Source: Chrysogorgia sp. JL179-B06 (lineage: Eukaryota > Cnidaria > Anthozoa > Scleralcyonacea > Chrysogorgiidae). Taken from it: 64,000 nt of DNA. A program made the position numbers and the translations under genes. The notes under the pieces were generated by a model that was not told where the DNA came from, made no database searches, and worked only from the letters and a program-made list of their open reading frames with translations. The stretch is taken from positions 100,001 to 164,000 of the forward strand of contig JAYKKM010000136.1 in the NCBI GenBank assembly GCA_035772405.1, written 5' to 3'. Shown piece by piece: positions 1-14,300 of this stretch (the first letter of the stretch is position 1; every line of letters begins with the position of its first letter).

Positions 1-1240
1 CGCATGTGTTACAGCGGGAACGGCCGCAAGAAAATGTTCCCGCTGGTGCCGAGGTATTTTGTTTAAGGGCACTATGTACTAAAGGAGTCACGAATGTTTT
101 TATTACGGCGAAAAGATACCAAAGGGTTGTCGGTGAAAATGGCTGACGTCTCAGGATCATTTTGTAAAATGTGAAAATTCCGATTAATAATATTTTTAAC
201 TTTAAAATTGAAAGGATGAAATGTTAGAACTAAAGGAATTTTATTGTTTGAAACTCGTTCCAAAGATGGTTCAAGGGCGTCTAAACGGGGGACGAGAAAA
301 GCTTTCTGAACGGCGAGGTCTAAAAGGTTGGTAGGGTAACCACGTTGGACAAAAAAAGATCCCATTTCCATTGATTTGACTTGAAAATCTTGGTCGTCGC
401 TACATAAGCGGCGAAGACGCAATAATTGAGAGTAAGGGATGGATTGCTTAGTGTGGTTGGGATGAGAGGATGAAAATAGAAGATAACTATGGGAGTCAGT
501 AGGCTTGTACGAGACCGACGTTTTCAGCGAATCACCATTAATCGAAATTAAAATATCAAGGAACGACACAGAGGTCTCGCTGATTTCCCACGTGAACTTC
601 AGAGCAGGATGAAAATCATCAACAAAGTTGACGAACTGCTCTAAAAGGACACGTGAACACGACGCTGTTCCTAAACAATCATCGATAAATCTTCCGAAAA
701 AATCAGGCAAGGGACCCGTGTATTGTTCAAAGATCTGTTTTTCAACATAACCAACAAATAAATTAGCATAGCTTGGACCCATTTTGGTGCCCATCGCAAC
801 ACCACTTATTTGTTGATAATGTTCACCATCAAACGAAAAATTGTTAAGGGTAAGCACTAGTTCTGCTAAGCGGAGTAACGTGGTTGTGGAGGGTTCTAAA
901 TTAGTGCGCTGATCAAAAGAAAAACTTCAGAGCTTCAAGGCCATCACAATGGGGAATGACGGTGTATAAGGACTTGACGTCCATCGTGAAAATAAATTTA
1001 TCGGAACTACTGAAACGTAACTGGTCGAAAATTTGCAAGGCATGTTTAGTATCTTTGATATAAGAAGGCAACTTCTTAACCAAAGGATACATAACGTTGT
1101 CTAGAAAACTGGAAACGAGCTCGGTGGGGCAACTACAAGCGGAAACAATCGGCCTGCCAGGATTGTTAGGTTTATGGATTTTAGGTAGGAAATATATGAC
1201 AGGCGTTCTGGGGGTTGTTAATATAAGGTTAGATATATAT
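1..1240 (-). pseudogene. Penelope-like element reverse transcriptase, frameshifted and cut by the window edge
   Basis: The open frame at 72-857 (261 codons) contains a reverse transcriptase core: a GTKMGPSYANLF block, the catalytic FIDD (YxDD-type) motif, then HPALKFT, FLD and KPTD blocks and an HPNHTKQSIPYSQ stretch. That order is characteristic of Penelope-like elements. The upstream palm region (FLPKIHKPNNPGRPIVS type) can be read at about 920-1220, but in another frame, with the break near 915. A second frame change near 75 separates the core from a Cys-rich linker (RSRCNTC) that runs off the left edge. The 5' side ends in an (AT)n tract. At least two frameshifts make this an inactive copy. 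The family call is strong; boundaries are approximate. Confidence 0.8.
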
Positions 1241-1254
1241 ATATATATATATAT
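1232..1254. repeat. (AT)n microsatellite
   Basis: A short uninterrupted AT dinucleotide run abuts the 5' side of the Penelope-like fragment. Confidence 0.9.
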
Positions 1255-1333
1255 CCGTACATAGTGGGTCCCAAGTCCACAGTTACCATAAAGCCATTAT
1301 GGTGATAGCCGGTAGGGCACATTGTATACTTTC

Positions 1334-3239
<1,906 letters not shown>

Positions 3240-3800
3240 TTAAGCTTTTAGTATGTTAGTAGTAATTTTCATCCCTCTCTTTCTGGAGCTTCGCGAATCA
3301 TCAATGACCTTTATCCTATATTGTCACCGAAGCATGAGTGTTTACCTCGGCGCCGCTTGTTCCTTCCGTAGGCTCAAAAACCTTAAAGATAATTTAGTTT
3401 GAGCCAAACTCCGTGGGCCTGTTCCGTCTTCGGGTCTGAAGAGTATATGCAACCATGCGGCAAATCAAGATGTAAAACTTATAGTCAGATTGTCTCGGGT
3501 TTGCACACCTTTCGGGATTCTGATTGTAAACATACCTATTTTATCAATTATAAATTTGACTGTGATTCATCGGCAGTTATTTCTCTTTTAAAATGTAAAA
3601 GATGCGACAAATCTCACATAAGCAGCACCATTAACTCATTTCGTGCGTGATTCAACAACCATAAAGTAGTGAACAAACACTGATTTCATGCCGAAACTGT
3701 GGAATGTAGTGTTGACGGACAAGCAAGTTTTATTTTGAAATATTCATCTATGACTATGCCTATATGGATACTTTGCTCGGACACGAATACAGGTAAATAA
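3240..3800 (+). pseudogene. Penelope-like element C-terminal GIY-YIG endonuclease fragment
   Basis: The open frame at 3399-3650 reads a CGKSRCKTY block followed by a spaced ISLLKCKRC and an INSFRA segment. This matches the Cys-rich linker and the start of the GIY-YIG endonuclease of Penelope-like elements. Just upstream a KNLKDNLV-type segment appears in another frame, and just downstream FNNHK follows a stop codon. The fragment is therefore broken at both ends. It lies on the opposite strand to the reverse transcriptase at 1-1240, so the two may be separate insertions or an inverted pair. Confidence 0.6.
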
Positions 3801-4071
3801 ATTAGTATGCTCAAATAATAGCTAATAATAGTGCACTGCGACTCTGTGTTGAGCGAAGGCCTTTTTATTTTATTTTAACTTTTAAGTGTGACCAAACGGT
3901 TTGGTCTTAAAATGTATGTATTCCAACACTCGAAATTTTCCTTCACCATAAATCCTTTCAACATGTAGTTTGATCGAGTGAAATGCCAAATATTACCTAT
4001 AATATACCCAGAATCTTATCCCGGCATTACTGCACCATATATACAGAACTCGTGACTAGGCTCTCGGCAAC

Positions 4072-4146
4072 GGCTTCCGTAGCTCAGTGGTCAGAGCGCT
4101 GCACTAGCAATCGCAGGGTCGCGGGTTCAATTCCTACCGTAAGGCC
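4072..4146 (+). tRNA. tRNA-like sequence, unit 1 (probably pseudo)
   Basis: An A-box (TAGCTCAGTGGTCAGAGCG) and a B-box (GGGTTCAATTCC) have tRNA spacing. The 5' GGCTTCCG can pair with the 3' end, but in this copy the 3' strand is changed (CCGTAAGG instead of CCGGAAGG). The anticodon arm is one base too long, so a functional tRNA is doubtful. Confidence 0.4.
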
Positions 4147-4351
4147 GCTAAGTTGCATTTTTCGCAACTGGTCCCGGTTTGGTCTTAAAATGTATGTATT
4201 CCAACACTCGAAATTTTCCTTCACCATAAATCCTTTCAACATGTAGTTTGATCGAGTGAAATGCCAAATATTACCTATAATATACCCAGAATCTTATCCC
4301 GGCATTACCACCATATATACAGAACTCGTGACTATATAGGCTCTCGGCAAC

Positions 4352-4426
4352 GGCTTCCGTAGCTCAGTGGTCAGAGCGCTGCACTAGCAATCGCAGGGTC
4401 GCGCGTTCAATTCCTACCGGAAGGCC
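4352..4426 (+). tRNA. tRNA-like sequence, unit 2 (B-box altered)
   Basis: Same structure as unit 1, but the B-box region reads GCGCGTTCAATTCC, changing a base in the conserved T arm. Acceptor pairing GGCTTCCG with CGGAAGGCC is restored apart from a one-base bulge. Confidence 0.4.
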
Positions 4427-4627
4427 GCTAAGTTGCATTTTTCGCAACTGGTCCCGGTTTGGTCTTAAAATGTATGTATTCCAACACTCGAAATTTCCCT
4501 TCACCATAAATCCTTTCAACATGTAGTTTGATCGAGTGAAATGCCAAATATTACCTATAATATACCCAGAATCTTATCCCGGCATTACCACCATATATAC
4601 AGAACTCGTGACTAGGCTCTCGGCAAC

Positions 4628-4704
4628 GGCCTTTCCGTAGCTCAGTGGTCAGAGCGCTGCACTAGCAATCGCAGGGTCGCGGGTTCAATTCCTACCGGAA
4701 GGCC
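4628..4704 (+). tRNA. tRNA-like sequence, unit 3
   Basis: The 5' strand has two extra bases (GGCCTTTCCG), which lengthens pairing with the 3' CGGAAGGCC. A- and B-boxes are intact. The anticodon loop would read CUAGCAA, with AGC in the anticodon position if the enlarged loop is tolerated. Confidence 0.45.
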
Positions 4705-4905
4705 GCTAAGTTGCATTTTTCGCAACTGGTCCCGGTTTGGTCTTAAAATGTATGTATTCCAACACTCGAAATTTTCCTTCACCATAAATCCTTTCAACAT
4801 GTAGTTTGATCGAGTGAAATGCCAAATATTACCTATAATATACCCAGAATCTTATCCCGGCATTACCACCATATATACAGAACTCGTGACTAGGCTCTCG
4901 GCAAC

Positions 4906-4980
4906 GGCTTCCGTAGCTCAGTGGTCAGAGCGCTGCACTAGCAATCGCAGGGTCGCGGGTTCAATTCCTACCGGAAGGCC
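4906..4980 (+). tRNA. tRNA-like sequence, unit 4
   Basis: Intact A-box, intact B-box (GCGGGTTCAATTCC) and acceptor-type pairing with a one-base bulge. The oversized anticodon arm argues for a tRNA-derived repeat rather than a working tRNA. Confidence 0.45.
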
Positions 4981-5182
4981 GCTAAGTTGCATTTTTCGCA
5001 ACTGGTCCCGGTTTGGTCTTAAAATGTATGTATTCCAACACTCCGAAATTTTCCTTCACCATAAATCCTTTCAACATGTAGTTTGATCGAGTGAAATGCC
5101 AAATATTACCTATAATATACCCAGAATCTTATCCCGGCATTACCACCATATATACAGAACTCGTGACTAGGCTCTCGGCAAC

Positions 5183-5257
5183 GGCTTCCGTAGCTCAGTG
5201 GTCAGAGCGCTGCACTAGCAATCGCAGGGTCGCGGGTTCAATTCCTACCGGAAGGCC
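5183..5257 (+). tRNA. tRNA-like sequence, unit 5
   Basis: The tRNA-like stretch is the same as unit 4 on inspection, and is the last copy before the satellite. Confidence 0.45.
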
Positions 5258-5325
5258 GCTAAGTTGCATTTTTCGCAACTGGTCCCGGTTTGGTCTTAAA
5301 ATGTATGTATTCCAACACTCGAAAT

Positions 5326-8300
5326 AGTTTTGAAGATAGATAATTTACGATATCTGTAGTTTTGAAGATAGATAATTTACGATATCTGTAGTTTTGAAGA
5401 TAGATAATTTACGATATCTGTAGCTTTGAAGATAGATAATTTACGATATCTGTAGTTTTGAAGGTAGATAATTTACGATATCTGTAGTTTTGAAGATAGA
5501 TAATTTACGATATCTGTAGTTTTGAAGATAGATAATTTACGATATCTGTAGTTTTGAAGATAGATAATTTACGATATCTGTAGCTTTGAAGGTAGATAAT
5601 TTACGATATCTGTAGTTTTGAAGATAGATAATTTACGATATATGTAGCTTTGAAGATAGATAATTTACGATATCTATAGTTTTGAAGATAGATAATTTAC
5701 GATATCTGTAGTTTTGAAGATAGATAATTTACGATATCTGTAGTTTTGAAGATAGATAATTTACGATATCTGTAGTTTTGAAGATAGATAATTTACGATA
5801 TCTGTAGCTTTGAAGATAGATAATTTACGATATCTGTAGTTTTGAAGATAGATAATTTACGATATCTGTAGTTTTGAAGATAGATAATTTACGATATCTG
5901 TAGTTTTGAAGATAGATAATTTACGATATCTGTAGCTTTGAAGATAGATAATTTACGATATCTGTAGCTTTGAAGATAGATAATTTACGATATCTGTAGC
6001 TTTGAAGATAGATAATTTACGATATCTGTAGTTTTGAAGATAGATAATTTACGATATCTGTAGTTTTGAAGATAGATAATTTACGATATCTGTAGTTTTG
6101 AAGATAGATAATTTACGATATCTGTAGCTTTGAAGGTAGATAATTTACGATATCTGTAGTTTTGAAGATAGATAATTTACGATATCTGTAGTTTTGAAGA
6201 TAGATAATTTACGATATCTGTAGTTTTGAAGATAGATAATTTACGATATCTGTAGTTTTGAAGATAGATAATTTACGATATCTGTAGCTTTGAAGGTAGA
6301 TAATTTACGATATCTGTAGTTTTGAAGATAGATAATTTACGATATCTGTAGTTTTGAAGATAGATAATTTACGATATCTGTAGTTTTGAAGATAGATAAT
6401 TTACGATATCTGTAGCTTTGAAGATAGATAATTTACGATATCTGTAGTTTTGAAGGTAGTTTACGATATCTGTAGTTTTGAAGATAGATAATTTACGATA
6501 TCTGTAGTTTTGAAGATAGATAATTTACGATATCTGTAGTTTTTAAGTTAGTTTACGATATCTGTAGTTTTGAAGGTAGTTTACGATATCTGTAGTTTTG
6601 AAGTTAGATAATTTACGATATCTGTAGTTTTGAAGATAGATAATTTACGATATCTGTAGTTTTGAAGATAGATAATTTACGATATCTGTAGTTTTGAAGA
6701 TAGATAAATTTACGATATCTGTAGTTTTGAAGATAGATAATTACGATATCTGAAGTTTTGAAGATAGATAATTTACGATATCTGTAGCTTTGGAAGATAG
6801 TAATTTACGATATCTGTAGTTTTGAAGATAGATAATTTACAAATATCTGTAGTTTTGAAGATAGATAATTTACGATATCTGTAGCTTTGAAGATAGATAA
6901 TTTACGATATCTGTAGTTTTGAAGATAGATAATTTACGATATCTGTAGTTTTGAAGATAGATAATTTACGATATATGTAGCTTTGAAGATAGATAATTTA
7001 CGATATCTGTAGTTTTGAAGGTAGTTTTACGATATCTGTAGTTTTGAAGATAGATAATTTACGATATCTGTAGTTTTGAAGATAGATAATTTACGATATC
7101 TGTAGTTTTGAAGGTAGTTTACGATATCTGTAGTTTTGAAGGTAGTTTACGATATCTGTAGTTTTGAAGGTAGATAATTTACGATATCTGTAGTTTTGAA
7201 GATAGATAATTTACGATATCTGTAGTTTTGAAGATAGATAATTTACGATATCTGTAGTTTTGAAGATAGATAATTTACGATATCTGTAGTTTTGAAGATA
7301 GATAATTACGATATCTGAAGTTTTGAAGATAGATAATTTACGATATCTGTAGCTTTGAAGATAGTAATTTACGATATCTGTAGTTTTGAAGATAGATAAT
7401 TTACAAATATCTGTAGTTTTGAAGATAGATAATTTACGATATCTGTAGCTTTGAAGATAGATAATTTACGATATCTGTAGTTTTGAAGATAGATAATTTA
7501 CGATATCTGTAGTTTTGAAGATAGATAATTTACGATATATGTAGCTTTGAAGATAGATAATTTACGATATCTGTAGTTTTGAAGATAGATAATTTACGAT
7601 ATCTGTAGTTTTGAAGATAGATAATTTACGATATCTGTAGTTTTGAAGATAGATAATTTACGATATCTGTAGCTTTGAAGATAGATAATTTACGATATCT
7701 GTAGTTTTGAAGGTAGATAATTTACGATATCTGTAGTTTTGAAGATAGATAATTTACGATATCTGTAGTTTTGAAGATAGATAATTTACGATATCTGTAG
7801 TTTTGAAGATAGATAATTTACGATATCTGTAGCTTTGAAGGTAGATAATTTACGATATCTGTAGTTTTGAAGATAGATAATTTACGATATATGTAGCTTT
7901 GAAGATAGATAATTTACGATATCTATAGTTTTGAAGATAGATAATTTACGATATCTGTAGTTTTGAAGATAGATAATTTACGATATCTGTAGTTTTGAAG
8001 ATAGATAATTTACGATATCTGTAGCTTTGAAGATAGATAATTTACGATATCTGTAGTTTTGAAGGTAGATAATTTACGATATCTGTAGTTTTGAAGATAG
8101 ATAATTTACGATATCTGTAGTTTTGAAGATAGATAATTTACGATATCTGTAGTTTTGAAGATAGATAATTTACGATATCTGTAGCTTTGAAGGTAGATAA
8201 TTTACGATATCTGTAGTTTTGAAGATAGATAATTTACGATATATGTAGCTTTGAAGATAGATAATTTACGATATCTATAGTTTTGAAGATAGATAATTTA

Positions 8301-11300
8301 CGATATCTGTAGTTTTGAAGATAGATAATTTACGATATCTGTAGTTTTGAAGATAGATAATTTACGATATCTGTAGTTTTGAAGATAGATAATTTACGAT
8401 ATCTGTAGCTTTGAAGATAGATAATTTACGATATCTGTAGTTTTGAAGATAGATAATTTACGATATCTGTAGTTTTGAAGATAGATAATTTACGATATCT
8501 GTAGTTTTGAAGATAGATAATTTACGATATCTGTAGCTTTGAAGATAGATAATTTACGATATCTGTAGCTTTGAAGATAGATAATTTACGATATCTGTAG
8601 CTTTGAAGATAGATAATTTACGATATCTGTAGTTTTGAAGATAGATAATTTACGATATCTGTAGTTTTGAAGATAGATAATTTACGATATCTGTAGTTTT
8701 GAAGATAGATAATTTACGATATCTGTAGCTTTGAAGGTAGATAATTTACGATATCTGTAGTTTTGAAGATAGATAATTTACGATATCTGTAGTTTTGAAG
8801 ATAGATAATTTACGATATCTGTAGTTTTGAAGATAGATAATTTACGATATCTGTAGTTTTGAAGATAGATAATTTACGATATCTGTAGCTTTGAAGGTAG
8901 ATAATTTACGATATCTGTAGTTTTGAAGATAGATAATTTACGATATCTGTAGTTTTGAAGATAGATAATTTACGATATCTGTAGTTTTGAAGATAGATAA
9001 TTTACGATATCTGTAGCTTTGAAGATAGATAATTTACGATATCTGTAGTTTTGAAGGTAGTTTACGATATCTGTAGTTTTGAAGATAGATAATTTACGAT
9101 ATCTGTAGTTTTGAAGATAGATAATTTACGATATCTGTAGTTTTGAAGGTAGTTTACGATATCTGTAGTTTTGAAGGTAGTTTACGATATCTGTAGTTTT
9201 GAAGGTAGATAATTTACGATATCTGTAGTTTTGAAGATAGATAATTTACGATATCTGTAGTTTTGAAGATAGATAATTTACGATATCTGTAGTTTTGAAG
9301 ATAGATAATTTACGATATCTGTAGTTTTGAAGATAGATAATTACGATATCTGAAGTTTTGAAGATAGATAATTTACGATATCTGTAGCTTTGAAGATAGT
9401 AATTTACGATATCTGTAGTTTTGAAGATAGATAATTTACAAATATCTGTAGTTTTGAAGATAGATAATTTACGATATCTGTAGCTTTGAAGATAGATAAT
9501 TTACGATATCTGTAGTTTTGAAGATAGATAATTTACGATATCTGTAGTTTTGAAGATAGATAATTTACGATATATGTAGCTTTGAAGATAGATAATTTAC
9601 GATATCTGTAGTTTTGAAGATAGATAATTTACGATATCTGTAGTTTTGAAGATAGATAATTTACGATATCTGTAGTTTTGAAGATAGATAATTTACGATA
9701 TCTGTAGCTTTGAAGATAGATAATTTACGATATCTGTAGTTTTGAAGGTAGATAATTTACGATATCTGTAGTTTTGAAGATAGATAATTTACGATATCTG
9801 TAGTTTTGAAGATAGATAATTTACGATATCTGTAGTTTTGAAGATAGATAATTTACGATATCTGTAGCTTTGAAGGTAGATAATTTACGATATCTGTAGT
9901 TTTGAAGATAGATAATTTACGATATATGTAGCTTTGAAGATATATTTTGAAGATAGATAATTTACGATATCTGTAGTTTTGAAGATAGATAATTTACGAT
10001 ATCTGTAGTTTTGAAGATAGATAATTTACGATATCTGTAGCTTTGAAGATAGATAATTTACGATATCTGTAGTTTTGAAGATAGATAATTTACGATATCT
10101 GTAGTTTTGAAGATAGATAATTTACGATATCTGTAGTTTTGAAGATAGATAATTTACGATATCTGTAGCTTTGAAGATAGATAATTTACGATATCTGTAG
10201 CTTTGAAGATAGATAATTTACGATATCTGTAGCTTTGAAGATAGATAATTTACGATATCTGTAGTTTTGAAGATAGATAATTTACGATATCTGTAGTTTT
10301 GAAGATAGATAATTTACGATATCTGTAGTTTTGAAGATAGATAATTTACGATATCTGTAGCTTTGAAGGTAGATAATTTACGATATCTGTAGTTTTGAAG
10401 ATAGATAATTTACGATATCTGTAGTTTTGAAGATAGATAATTTACGATATCTGTAGTTTTGAAGATAGATAATTTACGATATCTGTAGTTTTGAAGATAG
10501 ATAATTTACGATATCTGTAGCTTTGAAGGTAGATAATTTACGATATCTGTAGTTTTGAAGATAGATAATTTACGATATCTGTAGTTTTGAAGATAGATAA
10601 TTTACGATATCTGTAGTTTTGAAGATAGATAATTTACGATATCTGTAGCTTTGAAGATAGATAATTTACGATATCTGTAGTTTTGAAGGTAGTTTACGAT
10701 ATCTGTAGTTTTGAAGATAGATAATTTACGATATCTGTAGTTTTGAAGATAGATAATTTACGATATCTGTAGTTTTGAAGGTAGTTTACTATATCTGTAG
10801 TTTTGAAGGTAGTTTACGATATCTGTAGTTTTGAAGGTAGATAATTTACGATATCTGTAGTTTTGAAGATAGATAATTTACGATATCTGTAGTTTTGAAG
10901 ATAGATAATTTACGATATCTGTAGTTTTGAAGATAGATAATTTACGATATATGTAGTTTTGAAGATAGATAATTTACGATATCTGTAGCTTTGAAGATAG
11001 ATAATTTACGATATCTGTAGTTTTGAAGATAGATAATTTACGATATCTGTAGTTTTGAAGATAGATAATTTACGATATCTGTAGTTTTGAAGGTAGATAG
11101 TTTACGATATCTGTAGTTTTGAAGATAGATAATTTACGATATCTGTAGTTTTGAAGATAGATAATTTACGATATCTGTAGCTTTGAAGATAGATAATTTA
11201 CGATATCTGTAGTTTTGAAGATAGATAATTTACGATATCTGTAGCTTTGAAGATAGATAATTTACGATATCTGTAGTTTTGAAGATAGATAATTTACGAT

Positions 11301-14300
11301 ATCTGTAGTTTTGAAGATAGATAATTTACGATATCTGTAGCTTTGAAGATAGATAATTTACGATATCTGTAGATTTGAAGATAGATAATTTACGATATCT
11401 GTAGCTTTGAAGATAGATAATTTACGATATCTGTAGTTTTGAAGATAGATAATTTACGATTTCTGTAGTTTTGAAGATAGATAATTTACGATATCTGTAG
11501 CTTTGAAGATAGATAATTTACGATATCTGTAGTTTTGAAGATAGATAATTTACGATATCTGTAGTTTTGAAGATAGATAATTTACGATATCTGTAGCTTT
11601 GAAGATAGATAATTTACGATATCTGTAGTTTTGAAGGTAGATAATTTACGATATCTGTAGCTTTGAAGATAGATAATTTACGATATCTGTAGCTTTGAAG
11701 ATAGATAATTTACGATATCTGTAGCTTTGAAGATAGATAATTTACGATATCTGTAGTTTTGAAGATAGATAATTTACGATATCTGTAGCTTTGAAGATAG
11801 ATAATTTACGATATCTGTAGTTTTGAAGATAGATAATTTACGATATCTGTAGCTTTGAAGATAGATAATTTACGATATCTGTAGTTTTGAAGATAGATAA
11901 TTTACGATATCTGTAGTTTTGAAGGTAGATAATTTACGATATCTGTAGCTTTGAAGATAGATAATTTACGATATCTGTAGCTTTGAAGATAGATAATTTA
12001 CGATATCTGTAGCTTTGAAGATAGATAATTTACGATATCTGTAGTTTTGAAGATAGATAATTTACGATATCTGTAGCTTTGAAGATAGATAATTTACGAT
12101 ATCTGTAGTTTTGAAGATAGATAATTTACGATATCTGTAGCTTTTGAAGATAGATAATTTACGATATCTGTAGTTTTGAAGATAGATAATTTACGATATC
12201 TGTAGCTTTGAAGATAGATAATTTACGATATCTGTAGTTTTGAAGATAGATAATTTACGATATCTGTAGCTTTGAAGATAGATAATTTACGATATCTGTA
12301 GTTTTGAAGATAGATAATTTACGATATCTGTAGCTTTGAAGATAGATAATTTACGATATCTGTAGTTTTGAAGATAGATAATTTACGATATCTGTAGTTT
12401 TGAAGGTAGATAATTTACGATATCTGTAGCTTTGAAGATAGATAATTTACGATATCTGTAGCTTTGGAGATAGATAATTTACGATATCTGTAGCTTTGAA
12501 GATAGATAATTTACGATATCTGTAGTTTTGAAGATAGATAATTTACGATATCTGTAGCTTTGAAGGTAGATAATTTACGATATCTGTAGCTTTGAAGATA
12601 GATAATTTACGATATCTGTAGTTTTGAAGATAGATAATTTACGATATCTGTAGTTTTGAAGGTAGATAATTTACGATATCTGTAGTTTTGAAGATAGATA
12701 ATTTACGATATCTGTAGCTTTGAAGATAGATAATTTACGATATCTGTAGTTTTGAAGATAGATAATTTACGATATCTGTAGTTTTGAAGATAGATAATTT
12801 ACGATATCTGTAGTTTTGAAGGTAGATAATTTGCGATATCTGTAGTTTTGAAGATAGATAATTTACGATATCTGTAGTTTTGAAGATAGATAATTTACGA
12901 TATCTGTAGCTTTGAAGATAGATAATTTACGATATCTGTAGTTTTGAAGATAGATAATTTACGATATCTGTATCTTTGAAGATAGATAATTTTACGATAT
13001 CTGTAGTTTTGAAGATAGATAATTTACGATATCTGTAGTTTTGAAGATAGATAATTTACGATATCTGTAGCTTTGAAGATAGATAATTTACGATATCTGT
13101 AGATTTGAAGATAGATAATTTACGATATCTGTAGCTTTGAAGATAGATAATTTACGATATCTGTAGTTTTGAAGATAGATAATTTACGATATCTGTAGTT
13201 TTGAAGATAGATAATTTTACGATATCTGTAGCTTTGAAGATAGATAATTTACGATATCTGTAGTTTTGAAGATAGATAATTTACGATATCTGTAGTTTTG
13301 AAGATAGATAATTTACGATATCTGTAGCTTTGAAGATAGATAATTTACGATATCTGTAGTTTTGAAGGTAGATAATTTACGATATCTGTAGCTTTGAAGA
13401 TAGATAATTTACGATATCTGTAGCTTTGAAGATAGATAATTTACGATATCTGTAGCTTTGAAGATAGATAATTTACGATATCTGTAGTTTTGAAGATAGA
13501 TAATTTACGATATCTGTAGTTTTGAAGATAGATAATTTACGATATCTGTAGTTTTGAAGATAGATAATTTACGATATCTGTAGTTTTGAAGATAGATAAT
13601 TTACGATATCTGTAGTTTTGAAGATAGATAATTTACGATATCTGTAGCTTTGAAGATAGATAATTTACGATATCTGTAGTTTTGAAGATAGATAATTTAC
13701 GATATCTGTAGCTTTGAAGATAGATAATTTACGATATCTGTAGTTTTGAAGATAGATAATTTACGATATCTGTAGTTTTGAAGAGAGATAATTTACGGTA
13801 TCTGTAGCTTTGAAGATAGATAATTTACGATATCTGTAGCTTTGAAGATAGATAATTTACGATATCTGTAGTTTTGAAGATAGATAATTTACGATATCTG
13901 TAGTTTTGAAGATAGATAATTTACGATATCTGTAGTTTTGAAGGTAGATAATTTACGATATCTGTAGCTTTGAAGATAGATAATTTACGATATCTGTAGC
14001 TTTGAAGATAGATAATTTACGATATCTGTAACTTTGAAGATAGATAATTTACGATATCTGTAGTTTTGAAGATAGATAATTTACGATATCTGTAGCTTTG
14101 AAGATAGATAATTTACGATATCTGTAGTTTTGAAGATAGATAATTTACGATATCTGTAGCTTTGAAGATAGATAATTTACGATATCTGTAGTTTTGAAGA
14201 TAGATAATTTACGATATCTGTAGTTTTGAAGGTAGATAATTTACGATATCTGTAGCTTTGAAGATAGATAATTTACGATATCTGTAGCTTTTGAAGATAG

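Larger units (their letters stand above)
3898..5325 (+). repeat. Five tandem units of about 277 bp, each holding a tRNA-like sequence
   Basis: The landmark GGTTTGGTCTTAAAATG recurs at 3898, 4176, 4456, 4734, 5010 and 5287, giving periods of 278, 280, 278, 276 and 277 bp and a final partial unit. Units differ by a few substitutions and small indels. Each holds a Pol III A-box-like and B-box-like pair. The array ends abruptly where the 32-bp satellite begins. Confidence 0.92.

Noticed and set aside
3898..5325. A cluster of functional tRNA-Ala (AGC) genes
   Set aside because: The anticodon arm has one extra base and an A-C mismatch, and the acceptor stem is bulged; tRNA-derived repeats fit better.
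3983..5327. Repeated open frames of 78-90 codons containing VAQWSERCTSNRRVAGSIP
   Set aside because: This peptide is a translated tRNA-like sequence within the 277-bp tandem units, not a protein.
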